Positions 18,771 to 27,614 of a stretch of DNA of 64,000 bases are shown here, piece after piece. Origin of the DNA: Christiangramia echinicola DSM 19838 (lineage in GTDB: Bacteria > Bacteroidota > Bacteroidia > Flavobacteriales > Flavobacteriaceae); NCBI RefSeq assembly GCF_000423065.1, contig NZ_AUHG01000012.1, positions 248,001 through 312,000 of the forward strand, written 5' to 3'. The notes under the pieces were generated by a model that saw only the letters and a list, made by a program, of their open reading frames with translations, was not told where the DNA came from and ran no database searches. The translations under genes and the position numbers were made by a program. Every line of letters starts with the position of its first letter. Within the stretch, counting starts at the first letter, position 1.

Positions 18771-20084
18771 TTAATCGAGTCTGGTAATCTTTGCTCCAAT
18801 CCCCTGTAATCTTTCTACAATATGCTCGTAACCTCTATCTATTTGTTCAATGTTATGAATCGTAGATGTTCCTTTAGCTGAGAGCGCAGCAATTAGAAGA
18901 GAAATACCTGCTCTAATATCTGGAGAAGTCATTGTTGTCGCCTTTAATTGCGAAGTGAAATCATGACCAATAACAGTAGCTCTATGCGGGTCACAAAGTA
19001 TGATCTTGGCTCCCATATCAATAAGTTTATCCACAAAGAACAAACGGCTTTCAAACATTTTTTGGTGAATAAGTACACTTCCTCTGGCCTGAGTGGCTAT
19101 CACAAGAATAATACTCAAAAGGTCTGGCGTAAATCCTGGCCAGGGAGCATCACTAATATTCATTATAGATCCATCAATAAAACTCTGTACCTCGTATCCA
19201 TCTGTATGTGCAGGAATATGAATATCGTCACCCTTCTGCTCTACTGTAATACCAAGTTTTCTAAAGGTAGTAGGGATAATCCCTAACATCTCCCAGTTCA
19301 CATTTTTTATAGTGATCTCACTTTTAGTCATGGCAGCCAAACCTATCCATGAACCAATTTCGATCATATCCGGGAGTACTCTATGCTCACAGCCACCAAG
19401 TTTTTCAACTCCTTCAATGGTCAATAAATTTGAACCTACACCGCTTATATTTGCTCCCATCGAATTCAGCATCTTGCAAAGTTGCTGTAAATAGGGTTCA
19501 CAAGCAGCGTTATATACGGTCGTAGTTCCTTCAGCCAGAACTGCAGCCATAACAATATTAGCTGTACCGGTAACCGATGCCTCTTCCAGAAGCATAAAAT
19601 CACCTTTTAGACCATTTGGAGCTTCTACTCCATAAAATCTTTCTTCTTTATTATACCTGAAATCGGCTCCCAGTTTCATGAAGCCTTCAAAATGTGTATC
19701 GAGTCTTCTTCTTCCAATTTTATCTCCTCCTGGCTTAGGAATAAATCCTTTCCCGAATCTTCCAAGCATAGGACCAACGATCATAATAGAACCTCTCAAT
19801 CCTCCGCCATCAATTTTAAATTGCTCGCTATTGAGATAATCCATATTTAGATCATCACTTTGAAAAGTGTAACTACCTTTACCGATCTTTTCAATTTTGA
19901 CGCCTAGATTGCGCAAAAGATTGATCAGTTTATTTACGTCGACTATATCTGGAATGTTATGTATCGTAACTTTTTCTTCAGTTAGCAATACCGCACATAA
20001 TATTTGCAGTGCCTCGTTTTTCGCTCCCTGGGGCTGAATATCCCCGCTTAAACGATGACCACCTTCAATTTGAAAAGTTCCCAT
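18771..20084 (-). CDS. murA: UDP-GlcNAc 1-carboxyvinyltransferase MurA, Asp-type active site
   Basis: MurA transfers enolpyruvate from PEP to UDP-GlcNAc, the first committed step of peptidoglycan synthesis. The 437 residues fit the family, with the KNEA motif at 22-25. In the active-site loop the usual PGGC reads PGGD with Asp121 in place of the Cys that fosfomycin alkylates. Asp-type MurA enzymes are known to be active and fosfomycin-insensitive, so intrinsic resistance is predicted. The gene lies 15 bases downstream of the DUF4290 gene. Confidence 0.96.
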   Translation of the reverse strand: MGTFQIEGGHRLSGDIQPQGAKNEALQILCAVLLTEEKVTIHNIPDIVDVNKLINLLRNLGVKIEKIGKGSYTFQSDDLNMDYLNSEQFKIDGGGLRGSIMIVGPMLGRFGKGFIPKPGGDKIGRRRLDTHFEGFMKLGADFRYNKEERFYGVEAPNGLKGDFMLLEEASVTGTANIVMAAVLAEGTTTVYNAACEPYLQQLCKMLNSMGANISGVGSNLLTIEGVEKLGGCEHRVLPDMIEIGSWIGLAAMTKSEITIKNVNWEMLGIIPTTFRKLGITVEQKGDDIHIPAHTDGYEVQSFIDGSIMNISDAPWPGFTPDLLSIILVIATQARGSVLIHQKMFESRLFFVDKLIDMGAKIILCDPHRATVIGHDFTSQLKATTMTSPDIRAGISLLIAALSAKGTSTIHNIEQIDRGYEHIVERLQGIGAKITRLD

Positions 20085-20099
20085 TAAAAGATGTTAAGT

Positions 20100-20741
20100 T
20101 TAGTGGCGTTTACGACCTCCTTTGCGGCCAGTCTTTTTTGTGTTTTTGGAGTATTTCTTCTTACTACCTCCGCTTCTAATAAGCTCTGATGCCTGACTTA
20201 AGTCTTCATCAATATTCTTTGGATTGATCTTACCGTTACTAAGTTCAGTTAGATGCTTTAAGATCACTTCATCATCTACAGAGTCTCTGTTCCAGTTAAG
20301 GTAAGATTTCTTCATATGATTAGCGATGGTAAGAACAAGAGCCTCTTTAAGGTCGCCCTCTTCATAATCCTTAGCAGCATCGATCATTCTCTTGATGTTG
20401 TTACCGTAGAATCTATATTTAGGATTATTTTCCGGATACTGAAGCATTTCTGGTCTTTCAGCCAGCATTTCTCTGGTAGGCTTAGGAAACGGTGATTCTA
20501 CCTCAAGTTTAAAATCACTTATGATGAATAACTGATCCCAAAGTTTATGTTGAAAATCTGGCACGTCACGCAGATGTGGATTCATATTACCCATTACGGC
20601 GATAATAGATTTAGCCACCTTATTTCTTTCCTCATCATCTTCAATACTCACGGTATGTTCTACCATTTTCTGAAGATGTCGGCCATATTCGGGAATTATC
20701 AGTTTACTCCTTTCAGAGTTATATTCTAATGCGTTTGTCAA
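20100..20741 (-). CDS. DUF4290 family protein
   Basis: The 213-residue protein is mostly helical with a strongly basic C-terminal tail of Lys, Arg and Gly (about residues 193-213), which suggests nucleic-acid or ribosome contact. It matches the Bacteroidetes DUF4290 family, commonly found directly upstream of murA as it is here. No function is established. Confidence 0.8.
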   Translation of the reverse strand: MTNALEYNSERSKLIIPEYGRHLQKMVEHTVSIEDDEERNKVAKSIIAVMGNMNPHLRDVPDFQHKLWDQLFIISDFKLEVESPFPKPTREMLAERPEMLQYPENNPKYRFYGNNIKRMIDAAKDYEEGDLKEALVLTIANHMKKSYLNWNRDSVDDEVILKHLTELSNGKINPKNIDEDLSQASELIRSGGSKKKYSKNTKKTGRKGGRKRH

Positions 20742-20842
20742 AATTGAAGTTTAATTAGGTAATTATTGAAGTTATACTCCTGCCTGCAAAATACTAAATA
20801 TTACTAAAGATGCACAACAAAAAAGATTCTTTTATATAGTGC

Positions 20843-21136
20843 TTACAGAGATATAACTCCCTCTACTTTATCTGCAACCTCTTTATATTTCTCAATCACA
20901 TGATCTGGATTCTTCATCCTAACATTAATAGAAACGCTAGTATATTTTCCTTTTTTAGATTGCTTCTTTTCGATCACCGCACCCATATTATTAAAGATTT
21001 CCTCAACCAGGTTAGTTTTATCTCCTTTTGTAGGGACGATGAATTTATATAAATACTCAGACGGCCACATAGCCGTATCCTGAAGTTGCTTTTTTAACTT
21101 GGCGTAAAACTCTTCTGGACTTTTAGATTCACTCAT
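20843..21136 (-). CDS. DUF493 (YbeD-like) family protein
   Basis: This 97-residue cytosolic protein has the alpha-beta ferredoxin-like outline of the DUF493/YbeD family, with an FIVPTKGD stretch (about 28-35) and a VSINVRMKNPDHVIEKYKEV-type C-terminal half. Members are thought to bind small molecules or regulate metabolism, without firm evidence. An unusually good Shine-Dalgarno site precedes the ATG. Confidence 0.8.
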   Translation of the reverse strand: MSESKSPEEFYAKLKKQLQDTAMWPSEYLYKFIVPTKGDKTNLVEEIFNNMGAVIEKKQSKKGKYTSVSINVRMKNPDHVIEKYKEVADKVEGVISL

Positions 21137-21167
21137 AATTTTCCTCCTTCGTTTTGATGCAAAGATA
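21137..21167 (-). promoter_or_regulatory. Shine-Dalgarno site and -7 box for the DUF493 gene
   Basis: On the minus strand AGGAGG (21148-21143) lies six bases before the ATG. That is a canonical Shine-Dalgarno site, rare in this phylum and absent from most genes in this window. TATCTTTG (21167-21160) upstream matches the -7 pattern; no clear -33 box at normal spacing was seen. Confidence 0.55.
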
Positions 21168-21217
21168 CAAGAATGATAGCATTTTTATAATCAAATTCAT
21201 TTGTCGAAATTTGCCGG

Positions 21218-21751
21218 GTGAAAAATAGAAAAATTGTAATCACCGGTGGCCCGGGAACCGGAAAATCGTCTATCATAAATAGACTGGAAGAAAAAGGAGA
21301 AAAGTGCCTGCATGAAATATCCCGGCAGGTTACACTGGAGGCAAAAGAACAAGGTATAGACCAATTGTTTCTTGAGCAACCATTGCTTTTCAGTGAAAAA
21401 TTACTGGAAGGCAGGCTAGATCAATTTCTTGAAGCAATGGAATTTAATTCAGATCATATCTTTCTTGATCGCGGACTTCCAGATGTGGTGGCTTATATGG
21501 ATTATTTTGACACTAAATATCCAGAAATCTTTAATAAAATCTGTCAGAATAATCGATACGATCTTATTTTAATACTTCCTCCCTGGAAAGAAATATACAC
21601 CAGTGATAATGAACGTTATGAGAGTTACGAAGAAGCCTTAAAAATTTCGTCTTATCTTTATTCAACCTATAAAAGGTACGGATACAACCCAATTGAAGTT
21701 CCAAAACTCAGTGTGGAAGAACGTACTAGCTTTATTTTGGATAAGATCTAA
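21218..21751 (+). CDS. AAA/P-loop ATPase, NadR/Ttd14-like
   Basis: A 177-residue P-loop protein beginning at a GTG. Walker A GGPGTGKSS is at residues 10-18 and a FLDRGLPDVVAY segment (about 82-93) follows the second strand, as in NadR- and Ttd14-type kinases. It likely phosphorylates a small molecule, but the substrate is unknown. Its stop lies six bases before recQ, suggesting co-transcription of this gene, recQ and fmt. Confidence 0.8.
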   Translation: MKNRKIVITGGPGTGKSSIINRLEEKGEKCLHEISRQVTLEAKEQGIDQLFLEQPLLFSEKLLEGRLDQFLEAMEFNSDHIFLDRGLPDVVAYMDYFDTKYPEIFNKICQNNRYDLILILPPWKEIYTSDNERYESYEEALKISSYLYSTYKRYGYNPIEVPKLSVEERTSFILDKI

Positions 21752-21757
21752 TCGAAT

Positions 21758-23659
21758 TTGAAAGAGGAGGCTTTAAAAATATTAGAGAAATACTGGGGGT
21801 TCCGGGAGTTCAGACCACAGCAACTTGAGGTCATTGAATCTATCCTTGATGGGAAAGATACCTTAACCCTCTTCCCTACTGGCGGCGGAAAATCTATTTG
21901 CTTTCAGGTACCTGCACTTATAAAAGAAGGTATCTGTATTGTAGTTTCCCCATTGATATCATTGATGGAGGACCAGGTAAATGCTTTACAACAAAAAAAT
22001 ATCAAAGCCATGGCGATCACAGGAGGTATTTCTTATACTGATCTGGATCGAAACCTCGATAATTGTATTTTCGGAAACTTCAAATTCCTATATCTTTCTC
22101 CGGAAAGACTTCAGCAGGAAATCGTAAGGGAACGTCTGAAGCAAATGAACATCAATCTCATTGCGGTAGATGAAGCACATTGTATCTCTCAATGGGGCCA
22201 TGATTTCAGACCCGCTTACAGGAACATTTCAGAATTACGTGAACTATTACCCGAAGTAAATATTGCTGCATTTACCGCAACAGCTACCAAAGACGTGGTA
22301 AAAGATATTTGTGAGCAACTTAAATTTGAAGATCCCGATATTCATCAAAAGTCATTCGAAAGAACGAATCTCCAGTATGAGGTCATTAAAACTGAAGATA
22401 AATATTTTCGTCTCACTCAAATACTTCGTGATGATTCAGCGATAATATATGTACGCAGCAGAAATGCCACTCAGGAGATCTCTCAATTCATAAATAAGCA
22501 AGGTATAACCGCTGCAGCTTATCACGGCGGACTTAAAAAAGAAGAAAAGTCTAAGAAATTTGAACAATGGCTTACCAATAAAATTAGCGTAATGGTTGCC
22601 ACCACAGCCTTTGGTATGGGTATAGATAAACCAGACGTAAGAACGGTTATACATATCGACCTACCTGAGAGTATGGAGAGTTATTTCCAGGAAGCTGGTA
22701 GAGCCGGTAGAGATGGCAAGCCTTCGAGAGCTATTATACTCACCAATTCAGGGGATATTCCAGTTTTAAAGAACCAGTTTTTAAATAACCTGGCCTCTGT
22801 AGAAGACGTAAAGCTATTATACAGAAAGTTGAATGCTTACTTTAGAATCGCATTTGGAGAAGGAGAGAATACAGAACACGATTTCAATTTTGCCAGTTTT
22901 TGTCATCAATACCAATTCAATTCACATAAAGCTTTCAATGCACTGCAATTGCTGGATGGATGTAGCATTTTGAGATTATCCCAGAATTACCAGAAAAGAA
23001 CCGAGATCCAAATCTTATTGTCGGGCAATCATTTAGATAATTACCTTGATGAAAATCCTAGGTATGCTCATCTATTAAGATCTATCCTTAGAAACTATGG
23101 AGGTGTTTTTGAGAATCTTATCTCCTTTAATCTAGCCTCTGTATGTGACAAGGCTAATCTTTCAGAAAGGGAGAGCATAAAGATATTTGAAGAATTAAAT
23201 GATAAGGAGATCATTGAATTCAATCTTTCTAAACATGATGCCAGTATTACATTTCTGGTTCCACGTGAAGACGATTCTACCATTAATCCTGTAGCATCCT
23301 TTATTAAGGAATACAATAAAACAAAAAGGGATAAAATCGAAGCTGTCCTTGAATTTGTACAGAATGACAATATTTGCAAGCAGATTCAACTACTTAAATA
23401 TTTTGGAGAGAAAGATCCACCTGCATGCGGTAAGTGTTCTGTCTGCCTTAAAGAAAAGAAGGAATTAACCAGAGATGACATGAACGAAATCTACTTGAAA
23501 ATCTTAAGACTACTTAAAAAAGGACCACAGGATTCGAGAGAAATTATCACAAACCTGGATTATTCTGAAACTGCTATTTTAAAAGTAATAAGTTTGCTCT
23601 GCGAAAAAGGAATTCTTGATAGAACCCCTAATAATAAGTATAAAATTATAAATAAATGA
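21758..23659 (+). CDS. recQ: ATP-dependent DNA helicase RecQ
   Basis: A 3'-5' helicase of 633 residues used in recombination and replication repair. Motif I GGGKS is at 42-46, DEAH box at 138-141, and the helicase C-terminal arginine motif EAGRAGRDGKPS near residue 315. A zinc-binding region with CGKCSVC (about residue 555) precedes a short C-terminal winged-helix part. There is no obvious HRDC domain, as in shorter Bacteroidetes RecQ paralogues. It starts at a TTG and overlaps fmt by four bases. Confidence 0.95.
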   Translation: MKEEALKILEKYWGFREFRPQQLEVIESILDGKDTLTLFPTGGGKSICFQVPALIKEGICIVVSPLISLMEDQVNALQQKNIKAMAITGGISYTDLDRNLDNCIFGNFKFLYLSPERLQQEIVRERLKQMNINLIAVDEAHCISQWGHDFRPAYRNISELRELLPEVNIAAFTATATKDVVKDICEQLKFEDPDIHQKSFERTNLQYEVIKTEDKYFRLTQILRDDSAIIYVRSRNATQEISQFINKQGITAAAYHGGLKKEEKSKKFEQWLTNKISVMVATTAFGMGIDKPDVRTVIHIDLPESMESYFQEAGRAGRDGKPSRAIILTNSGDIPVLKNQFLNNLASVEDVKLLYRKLNAYFRIAFGEGENTEHDFNFASFCHQYQFNSHKAFNALQLLDGCSILRLSQNYQKRTEIQILLSGNHLDNYLDENPRYAHLLRSILRNYGGVFENLISFNLASVCDKANLSERESIKIFEELNDKEIIEFNLSKHDASITFLVPREDDSTINPVASFIKEYNKTKRDKIEAVLEFVQNDNICKQIQLLKYFGEKDPPACGKCSVCLKEKKELTRDDMNEIYLKILRLLKKGPQDSREIITNLDYSETAILKVISLLCEKGILDRTPNNKYKIINK

Positions 23660-24603
23660 AAGACCTGAGAGTAGTATTCATGGGTACTCCAGAATTTGCC
23701 GTAAAAAGCCTGGAGGCGATCACTGATGCTGGTTTTAATGTTGTAGGTGTGATCACCGCTCCAGACAGACCTGCCGGGAGAGGTAGGAAATTAAGAGAAA
23801 GTGCTGTAAAGACATATGCTGTATCTAAAGGTTTAAAGGTTTTACAACCAACAAATCTCAAAGCGGAAGATTTTCAGAAAGAACTAAAAGAATTAAACCC
23901 CAATATACAGGTAGTTGTCGCATTTAGAATGCTACCTAAATCTGTTTGGGACCTGCCCGAATACGGAACATTTAATTTACACGCCTCCCTTCTACCCCAA
24001 TACCGGGGAGCAGCACCAATTAACTGGGCAATTATTAATGGAGATAAAAAAACCGGTGTTTCTACTTTCTTTTTAGATGAGAAGATAGATACCGGCGCAA
24101 TGATACTCCAGGAAGAAACTAATATAGATGAATCAGAGAATGTAGAATCGGTCCATGACAGATTAATGAATATTGGTTCTAAACTGGTAGTAAAAACTCT
24201 TTACGCTATTGCCAAAGAAGAAATCGAACCAAAACCGCAGCTAGAATCCAGCACATTAAAAGAAGCACCTAAGCTAAACAGGGATAATACTAAAATAGAC
24301 TGGAATAAACCTGTAGATCAAATATATAATCTAATTAGGGGTCTCAACCCATATCCGGCAGCGTGGTGTTACCTGGAGAATTCTACAGATGAAGTACAGG
24401 TAAAGATCTATGATATAGAAAGGATCATGCAGGAACATCACTTACCTAATGGTACTGTAACAATTAAGGATAACCAGATAAAAGTAGCTGCAACTAACGG
24501 ATTCATTTTAATTAAGGAAATTCAATTACCAGGAAAGAGAAAAATGCTATCTAAAGCGCTTTTAAATGGTTTTAATTTTGCGCCAGAGGCAAAAATGCGC
24601 TAA
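23656..24603 (+). CDS. fmt: Methionyl-tRNA formyltransferase Fmt
   Basis: Fmt formylates initiator Met-tRNA for translation initiation. The 315 residues match the family. The formyltransferase signature FNLHASLLPQYRGAAPINWAI gives catalytic Asn107 and His109, and Asp145 sits in EKIDTG. The C-terminal domain (about 210-315) binds the tRNA. It overlaps recQ by four bases, so the two are coupled. Confidence 0.96.
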   Translation: MKDLRVVFMGTPEFAVKSLEAITDAGFNVVGVITAPDRPAGRGRKLRESAVKTYAVSKGLKVLQPTNLKAEDFQKELKELNPNIQVVVAFRMLPKSVWDLPEYGTFNLHASLLPQYRGAAPINWAIINGDKKTGVSTFFLDEKIDTGAMILQEETNIDESENVESVHDRLMNIGSKLVVKTLYAIAKEEIEPKPQLESSTLKEAPKLNRDNTKIDWNKPVDQIYNLIRGLNPYPAAWCYLENSTDEVQVKIYDIERIMQEHHLPNGTVTIKDNQIKVAATNGFILIKEIQLPGKRKMLSKALLNGFNFAPEAKMR

Positions 24604-24707
24604 AGCCTTATTAACACTGAATCGGTTGCATTTTAATAAAAAACAATTATCTTTATTAACAAAACAACCAAGTTATTAACAAATACGGGCTTTTCCCTTG
24701 TCATTAC

Positions 24708-24737
24708 TTGCGTGAACAAGAAATCCGTATAAATTTG
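24708..24737 (+). promoter_or_regulatory. Bacteroidetes promoter of the HU gene
   Basis: TTG (24708-24710) and TAAATTTG (24730-24737) are 19 bases apart, an excellent match to the phylum consensus. The leader to the ATG is about 45 bases. Confidence 0.7.
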
Positions 24738-24788
24738 TATACCAGTTTAACAGAATGTTTAACCAACAATTAATTTAAAATTCAAATT

Positions 24789-25061
24789 ATGAACAAAACA
24801 GATTTAATCGACGCAATGGCTGAAAACGCTGGAATTTCTAAGGCAGCAGCAAAAAAAGCATTAGAGTCTTTCCTTGAGAACGTTGAGAAGTCTCTTAAAA
24901 AAGGAGATAGAGTATCATTAGTAGGATTCGGATCATGGTCTGTATCTAAAAGAGCTGCTCGTGAAGGAAGAAACCCACAAACCGGAAAAACTATTAAGAT
25001 TGCTGCTAAAAACGTAGTGAAATTTAAAGCCGGAGCTGATTTACAAAAAGCTGTAAACTAA
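24789..25061 (+). CDS. HU family DNA-binding protein
   Basis: A 90-residue histone-like protein that bends and compacts DNA as a dimer. The family pattern is complete: [19 protein letters not shown] at the start, [22 protein letters not shown] (about residues 46-67) forming the DNA-binding arm, and an [11 protein letters not shown] ending. It has its own promoter and terminator and its codon use looks like that of a highly expressed gene. Confidence 0.96.
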   Translation: MNKTDLIDAMAENAGISKAAAKKALESFLENVEKSLKKGDRVSLVGFGSWSVSKRAAREGRNPQTGKTIKIAAKNVVKFKAGADLQKAVN

Positions 25062-25085
25062 TAATTTGCATTAGTAAATTTTTAG

Positions 25086-25110
25086 AAGCCTCCCATTGGG
25101 AGGCTTTTTT
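25086..25110 (+). terminator. Intrinsic terminator of the HU gene
   Basis: A nine-pair stem (25086-25094 with 25098-25106) with a three-base loop is followed by T residues to 25110. Confidence 0.9.
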
Positions 25111-25180
25111 ATTCAAAAATTTTCTTATTGTATTGCATTATTTATAGGAAATAATTAGTTTAGTTAAAAAGACTGCTACA

Positions 25181-25741
25181 ATGATCGCGTTAAAACCAAC
25201 CAAAGGCCATCTTTTAGTCGCAGAACCATCTATTATAGGAGATGTGTCTTTTAATCGTTCTGTGGTTCTTCTTGCTGACCATTCCGATAATGGATCGGTT
25301 GGATTTATCCTGAATAAAATTCTCGATTTCACACTTAAAGATCTAATCCCTGAAGTAAAGGGTGATTTTAAGGTATACAACGGGGGGCCTGTAGAACAGG
25401 ACAATCTATACTTTATTCATAAGATACCAGACCTTATTCCAGACAGTATAGAAATTGCACATGGAATTTACTGGGGAGGTAACTTTGAAGTAGTTATGGA
25501 GTTGATCGCAAAAGAGCTTATAGATGATAAGCAGATCAAGTTCTTTTTAGGCTATTCTGGTTGGGATGCCAATCAACTTGATGATGAGCTAAATTCTCAC
25601 TCCTGGGTGATCACTGTAAATGAAGACAACAAAGATTTGCTTGAAAAACCCTACAATTCTTTCTGGAAAGATAAAATGTTAGAATTAGGTGGCGAATATA
25701 TGCTTTGGTCTAATTCCCCTGAAAATCCTACCTATAATTAA
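25181..25741 (+). CDS. YqgE/AlgH family protein
   Basis: The 186-residue cytosolic protein has the family opening KGHLLVAEPSIIGDVSFNRSVVLL and the GYSGWDANQLDDEL signature near residue 125. The fold is known but its activity is not; AlgH has been linked to transcriptional effects in Pseudomonas. It converges on the aminotransferase gene with a four-base overlap of the two stops. Confidence 0.92.
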   Translation: MIALKPTKGHLLVAEPSIIGDVSFNRSVVLLADHSDNGSVGFILNKILDFTLKDLIPEVKGDFKVYNGGPVEQDNLYFIHKIPDLIPDSIEIAHGIYWGGNFEVVMELIAKELIDDKQIKFFLGYSGWDANQLDDELNSHSWVITVNEDNKDLLEKPYNSFWKDKMLELGGEYMLWSNSPENPTYN

Positions 25742-26583
25742 CCAAGTCTAGCTTTTACATTAAGTTTGCTTAACAGATCCTTTGAAACTTTATTTTCAAA
25801 ATTCTTCTTACGGTATTTACTAACCGGCTGAATTCCCTGGGCAACATTCGTAATAAATAACTCATCTGCTTTTTGAAGCTCAAAAGGAGATATAGAAGTT
25901 TCTTCAAGAGTGTATTCCTCAGTTTTCTTCAGAATATTGATCAGCTGTTTCCTGATAATACCATTTAAAGCTCCATCAGCAATTGGTGGCGTTTTAATAG
26001 TATTTCCTTTAACCAAAAAGATATTCCCATTCAACGCTTCCACTACACTCTTCTTTTCATTTAAAAGCAGGCAATTGTCATAATCATTTTCCCTGGCATA
26101 AATGCTACCAAGAACATTAACTGCTCGGTTATTTGATTTTATAGTAGAAAGCAGGCCACTATTCACGTAATGATCTTTGAATAATTCTATTTCGTAAGGA
26201 TTATCATTAAAAAGATAAAAGGAATTTTCCATAGCCTCGGTAGTGATCACATAACCAATCTCCCTTGTAGCAGGGGTATAATAACCACCCTGTAACCTGT
26301 ATACAGCGAACCTAATACGTGCTGCCGAAGAATTAAGATCATTCGCTTCAATTATATCCTTGATTTCTTTTTCAAGAAATTCAGGAGAAAAGCTGGAAGG
26401 AATCTCCATTCTCATAATTCGCATGGAAGCCATTAATCTGAAATAATGATCTTCCCAGAACATTATTTTCCCATTAATTACACGAACAGTTTCAAATACC
26501 GAATCACCATAAGCAAAACCTCGATTAAGCACCGATAATTTTGCATTTTCCTCGTTAACTATATTTCCGTCTAAATTGATCAT
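25738..26583 (-). CDS. Fold-type IV PLP aminotransferase/lyase (PabC/IlvE-like)
   Basis: A 281-residue class IV PLP enzyme, either aminodeoxychorismate lyase (folate pathway) or a branched-chain/D-amino-acid aminotransferase. The opening NRGFAYGDSVFETVRVINGK is typical, and the PLP Lys is probably the one in TIKSNNRAVN (about residue 142). The ITNVAQGIQPV segment marks the C-terminal part. Sequence alone does not choose between the two activities. The ATG follows directly after a terminator-like hairpin. Confidence 0.85.
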   Translation of the reverse strand: MINLDGNIVNEENAKLSVLNRGFAYGDSVFETVRVINGKIMFWEDHYFRLMASMRIMRMEIPSSFSPEFLEKEIKDIIEANDLNSSAARIRFAVYRLQGGYYTPATREIGYVITTEAMENSFYLFNDNPYEIELFKDHYVNSGLLSTIKSNNRAVNVLGSIYARENDYDNCLLLNEKKSVVEALNGNIFLVKGNTIKTPPIADGALNGIIRKQLINILKKTEEYTLEETSISPFELQKADELFITNVAQGIQPVSKYRKKNFENKVSKDLLSKLNVKARLG

Positions 26584-26622
26584 AAAAAAACCCCGTTTAA
26601 AAACGGGGCAAAGTTACTATTT
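26584..26622 (-). terminator. Hairpin with T-run, overlapping the aminotransferase leader
   Basis: On the minus strand CCCCGTTT pairs with AAACGGGG across two bases and is followed by seven T, immediately before the ATG at 26583. It fits an intrinsic terminator of the START-like gene. A TAACTTTG -7-like box just upstream suggests the aminotransferase transcript starts at or inside this hairpin. Confidence 0.7.
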
Positions 26623-26634
26623 ATAATAAGAAAT

Positions 26635-27021
26635 CTAGGCTGATCCTAGAATCTGTTTAAGTTCTGAAATCATATTATCCCAAAGCATCTTACCTTCCTC
26701 TATTTCGTCATCTTCAGCAAAATCAGTAATCATAAGGGAAACATCTTTGGTAATATCATCTACCTGAATACGTAATTCGAAAAAATAAGGAGTGTCTTCA
26801 TCATCTATCCATTTAAATTTAATACGCTCATCACTTTTTTTACTCATAAGCTTTGCCTTTTCTTCACTACCTTCCCATATAAAAGTAAAAAATTCCCCTC
26901 GGGAATTTACGTTATCGGCATACCACTCACTTAAACCTGAAGGTGTTGAAATATATTGGTATAGTAATGAAGGAGAAGCTTGGATTGGAAACTCCATTTC
27001 GTACTTTATCTTTTCTTCCAT
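26635..27021 (-). CDS. START-like (SRPBCC/AHSA1) domain protein
   Basis: The 128-residue protein is a single START-like domain, as in the Bacteroidetes family next to HU/aminotransferase genes. It opens EFPIQASPSLLYQYISTPSGLSEWYAD and has the beta-rich pattern of SRPBCC folds. It probably binds a hydrophobic ligand or a partner protein; nothing more specific can be said. Confidence 0.8.
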   Translation of the reverse strand: MEEKIKYEMEFPIQASPSLLYQYISTPSGLSEWYADNVNSRGEFFTFIWEGSEEKAKLMSKKSDERIKFKWIDDEDTPYFFELRIQVDDITKDVSLMITDFAEDDEIEEGKMLWDNMISELKQILGSA

Positions 27022-27103
27022 TCTTGATTAATTAGTTTCGGGCAATATAGATATTAATTAGAAAGATAAAAAGAAATCAAAATAAATATTTTAGAAAATA
27101 AAG

Positions 27104-27134
27104 TTTGCGCCAATACAAATTGTTTTTATATTTG
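27104..27134 (+). promoter_or_regulatory. Consensus promoter of the tRNA-Met gene
   Basis: TTTG (27104-27107), 19 bases, then TATATTTG (27127-27134): an exact match to the phylum consensus, about 78 bases upstream of the mature tRNA. Confidence 0.8.
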
Positions 27135-27211
27135 CACCCGCATTAAGGAAATCCTGCGAAGCCTTTTATGACAAGGCATTTAACAGGATTCGTAAAGTGT
27201 AAAAATCCTAT

Positions 27212-27285
27212 GGCGAGGTAGCTCAGTTGGTTAGAGCGTCGGATTCATAACCCGGAGGTCCCGAGTTCAAATCTCGGTCTCGCTA
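27212..27285 (+). tRNA. tRNA-Met (anticodon CAT)
   Basis: The 74-base gene folds into a cloverleaf: acceptor arm GGCGAGG with TCTCGCT, D-stem GCTC/GAGC, anticodon loop TTCATAA, and T-arm CCGAG-TTCAAAT-CTCGG. CCA is not encoded. An A-C mismatch closes the anticodon stem. CAT could also be an Ile tRNA modified by TilS; elongator Met is favoured. The DNA just after it is accessory, so this is a likely integration site. Confidence 0.93.
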
Positions 27286-27299
27286 CAAGTAAAATCAAG

Positions 27300-27324
27300 G
27301 CTTCACAGAAATGTGAAGCTTTTT
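27300..27324 (+). terminator. Terminator after tRNA-Met
   Basis: GCTTCACA (27300-27307) and TGTGAAGC (27312-27319) form an eight-pair stem with a GAAA tetraloop, followed by five T. Confidence 0.9.
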
Positions 27325-27336
27325 GTTTTTATACCT

Positions 27337-27357
27337 AGTACAGAATAAGTACAGAAT
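27337..27357 (+). repeat. Tandem direct repeat AGTACAGAAT, possible integrase arm sites
   Basis: AGTACAGAAT occurs twice, at 27337-27346 and 27348-27357, 11 bases apart start to start. Short direct repeats just inside a tRNA-inserted end are typical of tyrosine-integrase arm sites; that role is inferred. Confidence 0.5.
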
Positions 27358-27497
27358 CTCATTTTTTTTAATAAATAAATAAGAGCCATATAGAAAATCT
27401 CCGTTTGATATCAATTGAAACGGAATTTTATATTTATTCCGAAAATTAACTCTAGAAAGTAACCATTAATTTTCCATCGTTAATAAGATTCAATATT

Positions 27498-27614
27498 TTA
27501 GTAATTAAGATCCAATCTTGAATCACTGCCCATTACTTCCCTGGAATAGCTCAGCATGCCTGAAACCTGATAGCTATGAAATACATCCTCTTCCCTATCG
27601 TAAAAAGTTCTCAT
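27498..27614 (-). CDS. Possible 38-residue small protein
   Basis: An ATG frame reading MRTFYDREEDVFHSYQ at the start and ending SRLDLNY lies in otherwise gene-free DNA. It is preceded by an in-frame stop and an AAGGGA stretch seven bases before the ATG that could act as a ribosome site. The amino-acid make-up (charged, aromatic, few rare residues) looks more like a real protein than a chance frame. No family was recognised and it could be a remnant. Confidence 0.3.
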   Translation of the reverse strand: MRTFYDREEDVFHSYQVSGMLSYSREVMGSDSRLDLNY

